Positions 1-6,748 of a stretch of 6,748 nucleotides of DNA are shown one piece after another. The notes under the pieces are model-generated. The model searched no databases. It saw nothing but the letters and a program-made list of their open reading frames with translations, and had not been told where the DNA came from. Source of the DNA: SIG450 sp045658425 (GTDB taxonomy: Bacteria > Bacillota > Clostridia > UMGS1840 > HGM11507); the NCBI GenBank assembly GCA_045658425.1, contig JAZOVB010000169.1, forward strand, positions 1 to 6,748. The letters are read 5' to 3'. A program made the translations under genes and the position numbers. The first letter of the stretch is position 1. Every line of letters begins with the position of its first letter.

Positions 1-2792
1 GCTACACATTAAATACTCAGGAAGTTGCAAAGATTACCGGAACTGCAAAATTAAAGGTTAATGCCGAAAGAGCAACCAGCGATATAATTCCTGCAGAAGA
101 AAAAATATATGATATATCGCTTCCTTTATACGGCGGTGAAGAAGACGGATTTAATCTTATATATAATGAAAGACATTTTAAGAATATAGAAAAGAATATA
201 TCCTCTTCATATATATTAAAAGATAATATAACACTTGCATCGCACACACCGTTTGCCTTTAAAGGAAAGCTTAACGGTAACAATAAGAAGATTGATTTAA
301 ATATTGTTTCTACACAAAATGATATAGGATTATTCTCCTATCTTGCAGGGGCCTTTGAAGTATACGATTTAGAAATAACAGGAAGTGTAAAAGGTGCTCA
401 GTATGTAGGAGCTTTAGCAGGGCGAAGCGGTCCTGATGCTGACAACAGCGTTTTAGCGGGAGCTAAAATAACAAATGTTACAAACCGTGCCGAAGTTTCA
501 GGAACACAGTATGTTGCAGGACTTATAGGCAGAGCTTATGATAACGGCAGCAATAATATTACAGCATCTAAAATTATCAATCACGGTAAGATTACCGCAT
601 CAGGAAATTATGCAGGCGGCATATTCGGGTTATCTACCACAATGTCGGTATCATTTCTGGCAAACTGCGGGGATGTAAATTCCGGCGCCTACGCTGGCGG
701 TATTGCGGCATGGGCTTATACTCAGTTTAATAAATGCTATAACACAGGTAAAGTATCCGGTGGCAATTATGCCGGAGGAATAGTGGGATACTCACAAAGC
801 GCCGTGCTTAATAGTTGCTTTAATAACGGAGAAATTGTTGCCACAAATCCGGGCGGTCTTGTAGGTAATGTTAATTTTTCAAATGCAGATACAAGGCTTA
901 CAATTTCAAATTCATACAGCGCAAAGGGTACTGTGTTGTCGGCATTAAGCTCAAAGACTCTTTATGAAAACTGCTATTATATGTCACAAACACTTTCGGA
1001 TGACGGATTTGATAATACCACCGCACTTACGGAAGCACAAATGCGTGATATAACAAACTTTAACTTTGATGAAAGAGTTTGGGAAATAAGTGCAGATTCA
1101 GCATATCCATATCCACAGTTTGTTGGTTTTGAAACATATTTTGAAAAAGTTAAAATTTCAAAATCAGAAATTACCGAAGTTAAATATATTGAGGCTGAGA
1201 ATACTGTTGCAGTATCCTTTAAGCCTGTTGCAGGTGCATCGGGATATAGATTTATTTGTCTTGATGAAAATAATGCACCGATTGTGGACGAAACAGTAAG
1301 TGAAGCCTACTATGAAATAGATGCAACTTTATTAACCTTTGGTAAAAACTACAAAATAAAGCTTACTGTTTTAGGTGACGATAAATTATATAAAGATTCT
1401 GATGAAACCGAATATAACTATTCGCATAAAAAAGATAAGCTGAAAAATCCTGTTCTTAAAGGATATTCCTGGGAAAAAGATTCCAATAATGAATCTTATA
1501 AGATAACCTGGGATGCTGTTGACGGAGCAGACGGCTATATCATAACAGTAAAAGATAATGCAAGTGTTGAAAAATTCAGATCGAATATTATAACTAACAC
1601 TGATTATATGCTGACTTCAGAAAACTTTACTTTAGGCACTGATTACAAAGTAGGAGTTATGGCGGTAAGCTCTGACAGACTGTCAGACTCGGATTTTGCA
1701 GAAATTACCGTTAATACTGCTTTCGCAGGAGTTTATACATCAGGTAATGTTGACTACTATGTAATATCCAATGAAAGACATTTTAAAAATATTTCTCTTA
1801 AAGCAGACGGAAAATATATCTTAAATGAAGATATTATCCTTACAGATTATATTCCGCTTTCAGTTTTCAGCGGGGTTTTAAGAGGATTTAACACAAATAC
1901 CGACAGCGATGAAATGCATTCGATAAATGTAAATATTTCCGGTCAGGGATTATTTGCAACGGCGCAAGGTGCATTTGAGATTTCATACATCACCTTAGAA
2001 GGAAGTGTAACAGGTTCTGTTACAAAAACAGGCGGATTTATCGGAGAGGTTTTATCAACTACAGCAGGTGCAAGAATTTATAATTGTGTAAATAATGCAA
2101 CTGTTTCAAACACAGCAAATGTTGAGAATGTTGCAGGCTTTGTTGGATTTGCCGGAACTGAAATGACATTTTCAAACTGTGTAAATAATGGTAATGTAAC
2201 AGGTAAAAATCACCGTGTTGCAGGTATCACAGGGACCGCAAATGCATCAAAAGTTACTATTGAAAACTGCGCTAACTATGGTGATATCAAAACAACTAAC
2301 GATGCAGCTGAAAATATAGGCGGTATTGTTGGTTACAATCAGGCAAATGTCAGCAAATGCTTTAACGCAGGAAACATTGAAGGCGGACATAATATTGGTG
2401 GCATAATCGGAAGACATCAGAATACTTCCGCAGTATCGGATTGCTTTAATCTTGGAACAATTACCGCTAAAAAAGCATCAACAGGAAGAGCCGGTGGCAT
2501 TATAAGTTACTGCTATAACAAGGCACCTATATCCAATGTGTATAATACCGGTACAGTTACAGGTGCAATTACAGAGCAGATAATTGGAGCTGTAAGAGCA
2601 GGATATGAAGCAACCGTTACAAACGGATTTTATCTTTCCGATACAACCGATGCATCTAAAGGTGCGCTGTCTGAAACAGATATGAAAGACTTAACTAAAT
2701 TTACAGGTTTTGAAAGTAGTGTATGGACAATGTTTGATGATGATAACTACGATTATCCTAACTTAAAAACCAATAAATATATTAAAAAGTAA
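1..2792 (+). CDS. Large extracellular FN3/GLUG-repeat protein, 5'-partial
   Basis: The frame is open from base 3 to the TAA at 2790-2792 (929 residues visible). The ATG at 642 is internal: the frame continues 213 codons upstream with the same repeat pattern, and no Shine-Dalgarno precedes it. Visible order (residues of the partial protein): end of an FN3-like domain (1-45); header with NERHFKNI (55-62); six GLUG-like repeats (about 127-296), e.g. GNYAGGIVGYS; closing segment ALTEAQMRD...VW...YPYPQF (341-378); two FN3-like domains (381-475 and 479-573; the second has ITWDAVDGADGYIITV); a second header with NERHFKNI (590-597); six more GLUG-like repeats (667-870); second closing segment (888-929). 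The repeats should form a beta-solenoid. GLUG repeats are known from Gram-positive surface proteins such as M26 IgA1 peptidases, but no catalytic domain is visible here. No anchor is seen at the C-terminus (ends KYIKK), so signal peptide, anchor and any enzyme domain must lie upstream. The role is unknown; substrate binding, adhesion or scaffolding is inferred from domain type and from the adjacent lyase gene. Confidence 0.9.
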   Translation, partial: YTLNTQEVAKITGTAKLKVNAERATSDIIPAEEKIYDISLPLYGGEEDGFNLIYNERHFKNIEKNISSSYILKDNITLASHTPFAFKGKLNGNNKKIDLNIVSTQNDIGLFSYLAGAFEVYDLEITGSVKGAQYVGALAGRSGPDADNSVLAGAKITNVTNRAEVSGTQYVAGLIGRAYDNGSNNITASKIINHGKITASGNYAGGIFGLSTTMSVSFLANCGDVNSGAYAGGIAAWAYTQFNKCYNTGKVSGGNYAGGIVGYSQSAVLNSCFNNGEIVATNPGGLVGNVNFSNADTRLTISNSYSAKGTVLSALSSKTLYENCYYMSQTLSDDGFDNTTALTEAQMRDITNFNFDERVWEISADSAYPYPQFVGFETYFEKVKISKSEITEVKYIEAENTVAVSFKPVAGASGYRFICLDENNAPIVDETVSEAYYEIDATLLTFGKNYKIKLTVLGDDKLYKDSDETEYNYSHKKDKLKNPVLKGYSWEKDSNNESYKITWDAVDGADGYIITVKDNASVEKFRSNIITNTDYMLTSENFTLGTDYKVGVMAVSSDRLSDSDFAEITVNTAFAGVYTSGNVDYYVISNERHFKNISLKADGKYILNEDIILTDYIPLSVFSGVLRGFNTNTDSDEMHSINVNISGQGLFATAQGAFEISYITLEGSVTGSVTKTGGFIGEVLSTTAGARIYNCVNNATVSNTANVENVAGFVGFAGTEMTFSNCVNNGNVTGKNHRVAGITGTANASKVTIENCANYGDIKTTNDAAENIGGIVGYNQANVSKCFNAGNIEGGHNIGGIIGRHQNTSAVSDCFNLGTITAKKASTGRAGGIISYCYNKAPISNVYNTGTVTGAITEQIIGAVRAGYEATVTNGFYLSDTTDASKGALSETDMKDLTKFTGFESSVWTMFDDDNYDYPNLKTNKYIKK
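147..1136 (+). repeat. GLUG module copy A (header, six repeats, closing segment)
   Basis: This is the first copy of a duplicated protein module within the partial gene. It opens with a header containing NERHFKNI (165-188), followed by a strand pattern ending in a GLFSYLAGAFEVYDLEITGS-type stretch. Six GLUG-like units follow, with cores VGALAGR, VAGLIGR, AGGIFGL, AGGIAAW, AGGIVGY and GGLVGNV, roughly 381-890. It closes with ALTEAQMRD and a VW...YPYPQF end. Units are about 23-30 residues and many carry the N-x-C-x-N-x-G pattern. The header and closing segments recur in copy B in the same order. Confidence 0.8.
1143..1722 (+). other. Two tandem fibronectin type III-like domains (spacer between GLUG modules)
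   Basis: Residues about 381-475 and 479-573 of the partial protein each show the FN3 pattern. Domain 1 has VAVSFKPVAGASGYRFICL followed by FGKNYKIKLTVLG. Domain 2 has YKITWDAVDGADGYIITV followed by LGTDYKVGVMAVSS. The W/F-x-x-V-x-G-A-x-G-Y core and the late Y-K-[IV]-x-[LV] strand are typical of FN3 domains in bacterial extracellular glycan-degrading enzymes, where they usually act as spacers. The call rests on motif reading only. Confidence 0.72.
1731..2789 (+). repeat. GLUG module copy B (header, six repeats, closing segment)
   Basis: This is the second copy of the module and ends the protein. The header NERHFKNI is at 1770-1793 and shares the 17-base run aatgaaagacattttaa with copy A (165-181), 1605 bases away. 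The repeat block begins with GSVTG at 2001, matching GSVKG at 381 in copy A. Six GLUG-like cores follow: GGFIGEV, VAGFVGF, VAGITGT, IGGIVGY, IGGIIGR and AGGIISY. The closing segment is ALSETDMKD...VW...YDYPNL, parallel to ALTEAQMRD...VW...YPYPQF in copy A. The copies have diverged strongly between these landmarks, so the duplication is old. Confidence 0.78.
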
Positions 2793-2805
2793 GGGGGAAA
2801 GATTT
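2791..2805 (+). promoter_or_regulatory. Shine-Dalgarno for the PL8 lyase gene
   Basis: The purine run AAGGGGGAAAG starts inside the stop codon of the upstream gene. Its G-run ends 8 bases before the ATG at 2806. This supports the ATG as the start and implies co-transcription, and possibly translational coupling, with the upstream gene. The 13-base gap leaves no room for a separate promoter between the genes. Confidence 0.85.
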
Positions 2806-5800
2806 ATGAAAAGAATTGTTAGTATCTTATTAACACTGCTTATGTTAATTAACTTTATTCCTGCCAATGCGGAATATTCTGTTATGAAGCCTGAGACGCA
2901 AAATGATTCTCTATACGAAAATCTTTCCTATATGGTTGCATCAACAGAATTAAAAGCACTGCACCTTGATAAAGTTACGGACGGAACATATAACATAAAT
3001 AACATTCCGAAGCTTTATGATAATGATACAGCGACATCCGTTCGTTTTGACAGCCGTGAAACAAGATATGTTACACTTACCTTCAATTTTAAAGAGGATA
3101 TAACCTTTAATAAAGTTGTAATTTATGATAAGGGAAGAAATACAAGTAAATTTACTTTAGAGGTTGAAAAAGACGGTGAGTGGACTCCGTTTTATGAGTG
3201 GGACAGAGTGGGAGAAGCAGTAAAATACTGCTATTTCCCGACTCAGACAGTATCAAAAATGAGAATGAATGTTACCGATATAACATCTCAGGGAGAAAGC
3301 TCATACTTTGGAATGTTGCTTTCAGAAATTGAATTTTATAATGTAACCACTCCTGAATATTACCGCCTTGACGGAATGTTAAAGGCAGCGGAAGAATTTT
3401 TAGATGAGGCAGAAGCTTCAGGAAAACCTTATTACGAAGACAGACTTACCGCTTTAAAGGATGAAATTCAAAAGGGATACGCCATAAAAGAAAATGAAGA
3501 AGCAAAGGTGCACGAGGTTGAAGATGTTGCGCTTTCCATTGAAGAAAAGTATTTGAATGCATCCAGATATTTAAACTACCCGAAGGAAGAATATGAAAAG
3601 GTTATTTATAACTGGAAAAACAAGATGACGGCATCCGATGAAGAGTGGACCGAGGATCAGATTGAAGCCTATAAAACTATTGATGGGAGAGCTAAAACAA
3701 TCTGGGCAACAATGGTTAAGGACGATTCAACCGATATGCTTTGGGAAAGCGTTGGTACAATAGACGACCTTAAGGCTAAAAATACTGCAAATGATATGGG
3801 TACGGTTACCTCCAACCTTCAGAGGATGGCAGTTGCCGCAACTCATAAATACAGCTCACTAAAAGGAAACCCCGAGCTTATAGCCGATATTGAATATGGC
3901 TGTGACAAGTTCTTTAAATTCTATTTCGGAGAAGGAATAGACTGGTTCGGAACTCATGTATGGCAGCATATTATAGGGTTCCATAAAACTATGGGGCAGA
4001 CAATAGTTCTTTTATATGATGTTCTGCCTTACGAAAAGGTTAAATATTACAGTGAACAGCTATACAGTCAGTTAAGACCTGACTATGTACTCTTCTCGGG
4101 AACAAACTCTTATGATACAGGCTTTGGTGCCGCACTTTACGGTGCAGTTTTAGGATATGATTATTTAATCACAAATCTTCAGGATAAATTATGCCAGGAC
4201 CTTATATATAAGCATAATTTCGGAGAAGGTGACGGATATTATGAAGATTATTCATATATATTCCATAAATCTGTTCCTTACGCAGGTTCTTATGGTATAA
4301 GCGGTTATAATTATTTTAATATTGTTTTTACAATGCTTAAGGATACACCGTTTTTATCAGATACAACAGAAATATCCAAGTATATTTCGGAAATTTCAAT
4401 AAACAGTTATATGCCAAGACTTGTATATGATGCAATGCCTCTTATATTTATGGGAAGAGCAACAACCTCAAATAATCAGGAGGTGGCAGCAGGCTCATCT
4501 ACACTTGCAAAAATGTGCGAAACAGGATATTTGCTTTCAGAGCCGTACAGAACCGAGCTGTTATCAAGATGTAAATGGATTGCGCTAAACAGTAAAACAA
4601 ATTACTGGAAGCAGATGACTGATAACGGATATATATGGAGGGTTGTAAACGATGCTTCCGTAATACCTGAAGCACCGGAGGAAGAAAGTAAAACCTACCG
4701 TTATGAATCAAGAATACTTCACAGAAAAGAAAACTTTACTGCAGGTATTTCAATGTATAACAAATGGCTTATCCGTTTTGAAACCCTGAACGGTCAGAAC
4801 TCAAAAGGTTGGCTTATAAATTCCGGTGCACACTGGATATGGGATAAAGACTATAACCACTATACCGACGGCTTTATGCTTACCGCCGATATGAAAAGAG
4901 TTCCGGGCGTTACCGCAGAAAATAAGGAAATGCCTAAATTAAACTCCTTAACAAGTGCTATGCAAAACGCAGAAAATGATTTTGCAAACGGTCTTACATA
5001 TAACAGCATGTATTCAGTTGCAGGGTTTGAGCCGGATAATTACGATTCCAACCTGAAAGCAAGAAAATCATATTTCTTCTTTGATGATGAGCTTGTTATG
5101 ATAGGCAGCGGTATCAATCTTAATGACAGTCAGAATAAAGTTGAAACCACCGTTGACCAGAGAATGTTAAAGCACGGAGATGTTGACGGTATATCCGTTA
5201 ACGGTGAAAACTTAAATACTGATACGGTAGATAATAAAACCTTTGAAGGCACATCTTATATTCACTTAAAGGGAAGAGAAGAAGGCTCTCAGTTTGGTTA
5301 TTATTTCCCTGATAAATCTGCAGTTAACATTGATAAAAGAACAACCACAAATTTAAGAAAAGATGTTGACTGGAGCACATATACTGACGAAAGCACTCAA
5401 ACTGAAACTTTGGGAACAATTTATTTTGACCATGGTTTAAATCCTCAGAATGCAAGTTATAAATATGTAATTCTGCCGGGTAAAACCGAGGAAGAAACCC
5501 AGGCATACAGTAAAAATCCTGATATTGAAATTTTAGCTACTACAGACAGTTATCACGCGGTTAAAGAACCTACATTAAATGTTACAGGTCTTGTTAACTT
5601 TGATAACTCTACTGCCTCCGCAGGCGGTATAACTGTTGATAAAAAGGGTATTTCAATATTAAAACTTACAGATACAAGCGGAGAATTTATAATAAATGAT
5701 CCTACAAATTCCGTAGGCAAAGTTAATGTAACATTGGAAACAGGTGCAACAGAGGTTTTGGAAAAATCTCAGAATGTAAGAGTTAAGGCTATAAGCCCTA

Positions 5801-6579
5801 AAGTTATTCTGGAGGTTGACTTAACGAATACAAATGCAGAAGGTGCTTCAATAAAGTTTAAGCCTAAAATGGTAAGAAATCCTGTATTTCCACCGGCTCC
5901 ATCAGTTGGCGGCGGAGGTGGCGGAGGAACAGGCGGTGCTTCCGGAGTTATCACTGATAAAGAGGATGTTGAAATTAAAGACAATACCGGTAAAGAGGAT
6001 GATACTACCATAGGGGAGACAAAACCTGAAACTCCGGTTGTTACCCATAATTTTGGCGATATCAGCGGACACTGGGCTGAAAATGAAATTGCCCTTGCCG
6101 TTTCTAATGGTCTTATGAAAGGCAGAAGCGAAGAAGAATTTGCTCCTGACCAGCACATAACAAGGGCAGAAGCGGCAGTTTTAATTACAAATCTTAAATG
6201 TCTGGAATTAACGGAGTACCGAAACGCTTTTGTAGATGTAAACCAGACTGAATGGTATGCAAAATATGTTCAGGCAGTTTTGAAAGATAAAATAATGCAG
6301 GGAAACGACGGATTTTTCAGACCGCTTGAAAAATTAACAAGAGAAGAAATGTTTAAACTGGCAGTTTTGTCAGGCGGACTTTATGCCAAGGATGTAAATT
6401 TAAGCTTTAATGATATTTCTGCTATTTCAGATTGGGCAGTAGAATATGCAAAAACAGCTGTTTCTAACGAAATCATCACAGGCGATGATAAAAATAACCT
6501 TAACCCGAAAGGGTATCTTACAAGAGCTGAAGCGGCAGTTATATTTAACCGCTTAGATAAATATTTAGCCGTCGAATAG
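2806..6579 (+). CDS. SLH-anchored polysaccharide lyase, family PL8-like (hyaluronate/chondroitin/xanthan lyase superfamily)
   Basis: Complete, 1257 aa. Domains: signal peptide 1-22 (cleavage ANA|EY); discoidin/F5-8 type C-like domain about 50-182; helical linker 185-255; PL8 alpha/alpha toroid about 262-600; PL8 beta-sandwich about 632-900 (NGQNSKGW, KKSYFFF-like RKSYFFFDDELVMIGSGI, VETTVDQR); PL8 C-terminal domain about 886-1020 (YVILPGKTEEETQAY); hinge with seven glycines (1035-1041); SLH domains at about 1083-1130, 1142-1187 and 1201-1250 with TRAE, TREE and TRAE motifs. PL8 enzymes cleave acidic polysaccharides next to a uronic acid by beta-elimination. Catalytic candidates by family spacing are Asn434 (SGTN), His487 and Tyr496 (nine apart, HKSVPYAGSY), Arg551 (MGR), Glu659 and Asn662 (ETLN). 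The second Arg usually four residues after the first is Ser555 here. SLH domains should bind the secondary cell-wall polymer and display the enzyme on the surface. Substrate cannot be fixed from sequence. Start chosen from the strong RBS and signal peptide. Family assignment is confident; activity is less so. Confidence 0.9.
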   Translation: MKRIVSILLTLLMLINFIPANAEYSVMKPETQNDSLYENLSYMVASTELKALHLDKVTDGTYNINNIPKLYDNDTATSVRFDSRETRYVTLTFNFKEDITFNKVVIYDKGRNTSKFTLEVEKDGEWTPFYEWDRVGEAVKYCYFPTQTVSKMRMNVTDITSQGESSYFGMLLSEIEFYNVTTPEYYRLDGMLKAAEEFLDEAEASGKPYYEDRLTALKDEIQKGYAIKENEEAKVHEVEDVALSIEEKYLNASRYLNYPKEEYEKVIYNWKNKMTASDEEWTEDQIEAYKTIDGRAKTIWATMVKDDSTDMLWESVGTIDDLKAKNTANDMGTVTSNLQRMAVAATHKYSSLKGNPELIADIEYGCDKFFKFYFGEGIDWFGTHVWQHIIGFHKTMGQTIVLLYDVLPYEKVKYYSEQLYSQLRPDYVLFSGTNSYDTGFGAALYGAVLGYDYLITNLQDKLCQDLIYKHNFGEGDGYYEDYSYIFHKSVPYAGSYGISGYNYFNIVFTMLKDTPFLSDTTEISKYISEISINSYMPRLVYDAMPLIFMGRATTSNNQEVAAGSSTLAKMCETGYLLSEPYRTELLSRCKWIALNSKTNYWKQMTDNGYIWRVVNDASVIPEAPEEESKTYRYESRILHRKENFTAGISMYNKWLIRFETLNGQNSKGWLINSGAHWIWDKDYNHYTDGFMLTADMKRVPGVTAENKEMPKLNSLTSAMQNAENDFANGLTYNSMYSVAGFEPDNYDSNLKARKSYFFFDDELVMIGSGINLNDSQNKVETTVDQRMLKHGDVDGISVNGENLNTDTVDNKTFEGTSYIHLKGREEGSQFGYYFPDKSAVNIDKRTTTNLRKDVDWSTYTDESTQTETLGTIYFDHGLNPQNASYKYVILPGKTEEETQAYSKNPDIEILATTDSYHAVKEPTLNVTGLVNFDNSTASAGGITVDKKGISILKLTDTSGEFIINDPTNSVGKVNVTLETGATEVLEKSQNVRVKAISPKVILEVDLTNTNAEGASIKFKPKMVRNPVFPPAPSVGGGGGGGTGGASGVITDKEDVEIKDNTGKEDDTTIGETKPETPVVTHNFGDISGHWAENEIALAVSNGLMKGRSEEEFAPDQHITRAEAAVLITNLKCLELTEYRNAFVDVNQTEWYAKYVQAVLKDKIMQGNDGFFRPLEKLTREEMFKLAVLSGGLYAKDVNLSFNDISAISDWAVEYAKTAVSNEIITGDDKNNLNPKGYLTRAEAAVIFNRLDKYLAVE

Positions 6580-6629
6580 CTATCCGAACTCGCCTCAAAC
6601 CCTTAAAAATCGGCTTTTTCTTCGTTGTC

Positions 6630-6659
6630 GGTTTCGATATACCTCGTATTATCAAAACC
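6630..6659. other. Central hairpin of the intergenic element
   Basis: GGTTTCGAT (6630-6638) pairs with ATCAAAACC (6651-6659) with one C/A mismatch. After a bulged T at 6650, ATAC (6639-6642) pairs with GTAT (6646-6649) around the three-base loop CTC. This gives twelve paired positions. There is no T-run directly after it, so it does not look like a standard Rho-independent terminator for the lyase gene. Confidence 0.55.
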
Positions 6660-6704
6660 TTCCGCCTTGAAAAATTACTGTTTTAAAGGGTTTGTGGTTC
6701 CGGA

Positions 6705-6728
6705 AGAATTTTCAAATCAGAAAATTTT
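6705..6728. other. A/T-rich hairpin in the right part of the intergenic element
   Basis: AATTTTC (6707-6713) pairs exactly with GAAAATT (6720-6726) around the six-base loop AAATCA. The stem is extended by a G-T and an A-T pair to 6705-6728. It is not followed by a T-tract, so a terminator role is weakly supported. It sits between the second nested stem and the right terminal repeat and makes the right arm of the element longer than the left. Confidence 0.4.
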
Positions 6729-6748
6729 AAAACAAGTTCGGATAATAT

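Larger units (their letters stand above)
6581..6744. repeat. Palindromic intergenic element with 10-bp terminal inverted repeats
   Basis: TATCCGAACT (6581-6590) and AGTTCGGATA (6735-6744) are exact reverse complements at the ends of a 164-bp non-coding segment that starts two bases after the lyase stop codon. Nested inside, CAAACCCTT (6596-6604) pairs with AAGGGTTTG (6686-6694), extended by AAAA/TTTT with one bulged base. TTTTTC (6615-6620) pairs with GAAAAA (6669-6674), and a central hairpin lies at 6630-6659. The ends can also be read as TCCGAACT/AGTTCGGA flanked by TA on both sides, as a TA-target MITE (IS630/mariner type) would show. It could instead be a structured RNA or processing site in the 3' UTR. 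No transposase is present. The inverted repeats are directly visible; the nature of the element is inference. Confidence 0.6.

Noticed and set aside
17..283. Minus-strand open frame of 88 codons at the left edge
   Set aside because: It lies opposite the plus-strand frame that encodes the GLUG header and shows no recognisable motif; most likely a shadow of A/T-rich coding DNA.
642..644. ATG at 642 as the start of the first gene
   Set aside because: The same frame is open to the left edge and encodes further GLUG repeats, a header and part of an FN3-like domain. No Shine-Dalgarno or signal peptide goes with this ATG.
1090..1299. Plus-strand 69-codon open frame
   Set aside because: An out-of-frame shadow inside the large repeat-protein gene, with no supporting start signal.
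381..2610. CRISPR array or DNA-level tandem repeat
   Set aside because: The periodicity is in the protein (GLUG units); at DNA level the units are divergent, unequal in length and continuous with the open frame.
5769..6158. Minus-strand open frames of 129 and 84 codons opposite the linker and SLH region
   Set aside because: They lie wholly inside the well-supported lyase gene; the Pro-rich run is just the complement of the Gly-rich linker, and no ribosome site or domain supports them.
6605..6619. AAAAATCGGCTTTTT as a Rho-independent terminator
   Set aside because: The stem would be only five A-T pairs with no G/C part, too weak for a normal terminator; its T-run pairs better with GAAAAA at 6669-6674 within the larger element.
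6580..6748. tRNA, rRNA or insertion-sequence transposase in the 3' region
   Set aside because: No cloverleaf, conserved T-loop or CCA end, no rRNA-like sequence, and no open frame long enough for a transposase.

Overview
The window looks like low-GC, Gram-positive (Firmicutes/Clostridia-like) chromosomal DNA. Codons are A/T-rich, the ribosome binding site is purine-rich, and one product is a secreted enzyme held on the cell surface by three SLH domains, an anchoring style common in anaerobic Clostridia. I cannot name a species. The domain content (extracellular polysaccharide lyase, discoidin-like domain, FN3 and GLUG repeats) fits a carbohydrate-degrading, possibly host- or gut-associated anaerobe; that lifestyle is an inference.

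Layout: (1) Bases 1-2792, plus strand, are the 3' part of a large gene whose start lies outside the window. It encodes a repetitive extracellular protein with two copies of a module (a conserved header, six GLUG-type repeats and a conserved closing segment). Two fibronectin-III-like domains separate the copies, and the end of another FN3-like domain sits at the left edge. (2) After 13 bases carrying a strong Shine-Dalgarno sequence, bases 2806-6579 encode a complete 1257-aa polysaccharide lyase of family PL8 type (hyaluronate/chondroitin/xanthan lyase superfamily). It has a signal peptide, an N-terminal discoidin-like domain, a helical linker, the PL8 toroid and beta-sandwich domains, a Gly-rich hinge and three SLH domains. 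(3) Bases 6580-6748 are non-coding. They hold a compact element of about 164 bp with a perfect 10-bp inverted repeat at its two ends and further nested inverted repeats, either a small MITE-like/intergenic repeat or a structured RNA.

The two genes are very probably one transcription unit. The likely picture is a cell-surface polysaccharide-utilisation locus: the lyase, tethered to the S-layer or secondary cell-wall polymer, cleaves an acidic polysaccharide by beta-elimination, while the FN3/GLUG protein acts as a surface binding or scaffold protein, or is the accessory half of a large enzyme whose catalytic part lies upstream. The clearest points for follow-up are the divergent PL8 active site (one of two usual arginines not visible), the duplicated FN3-GLUG architecture with its cysteine ladder, and the palindromic 3' element.
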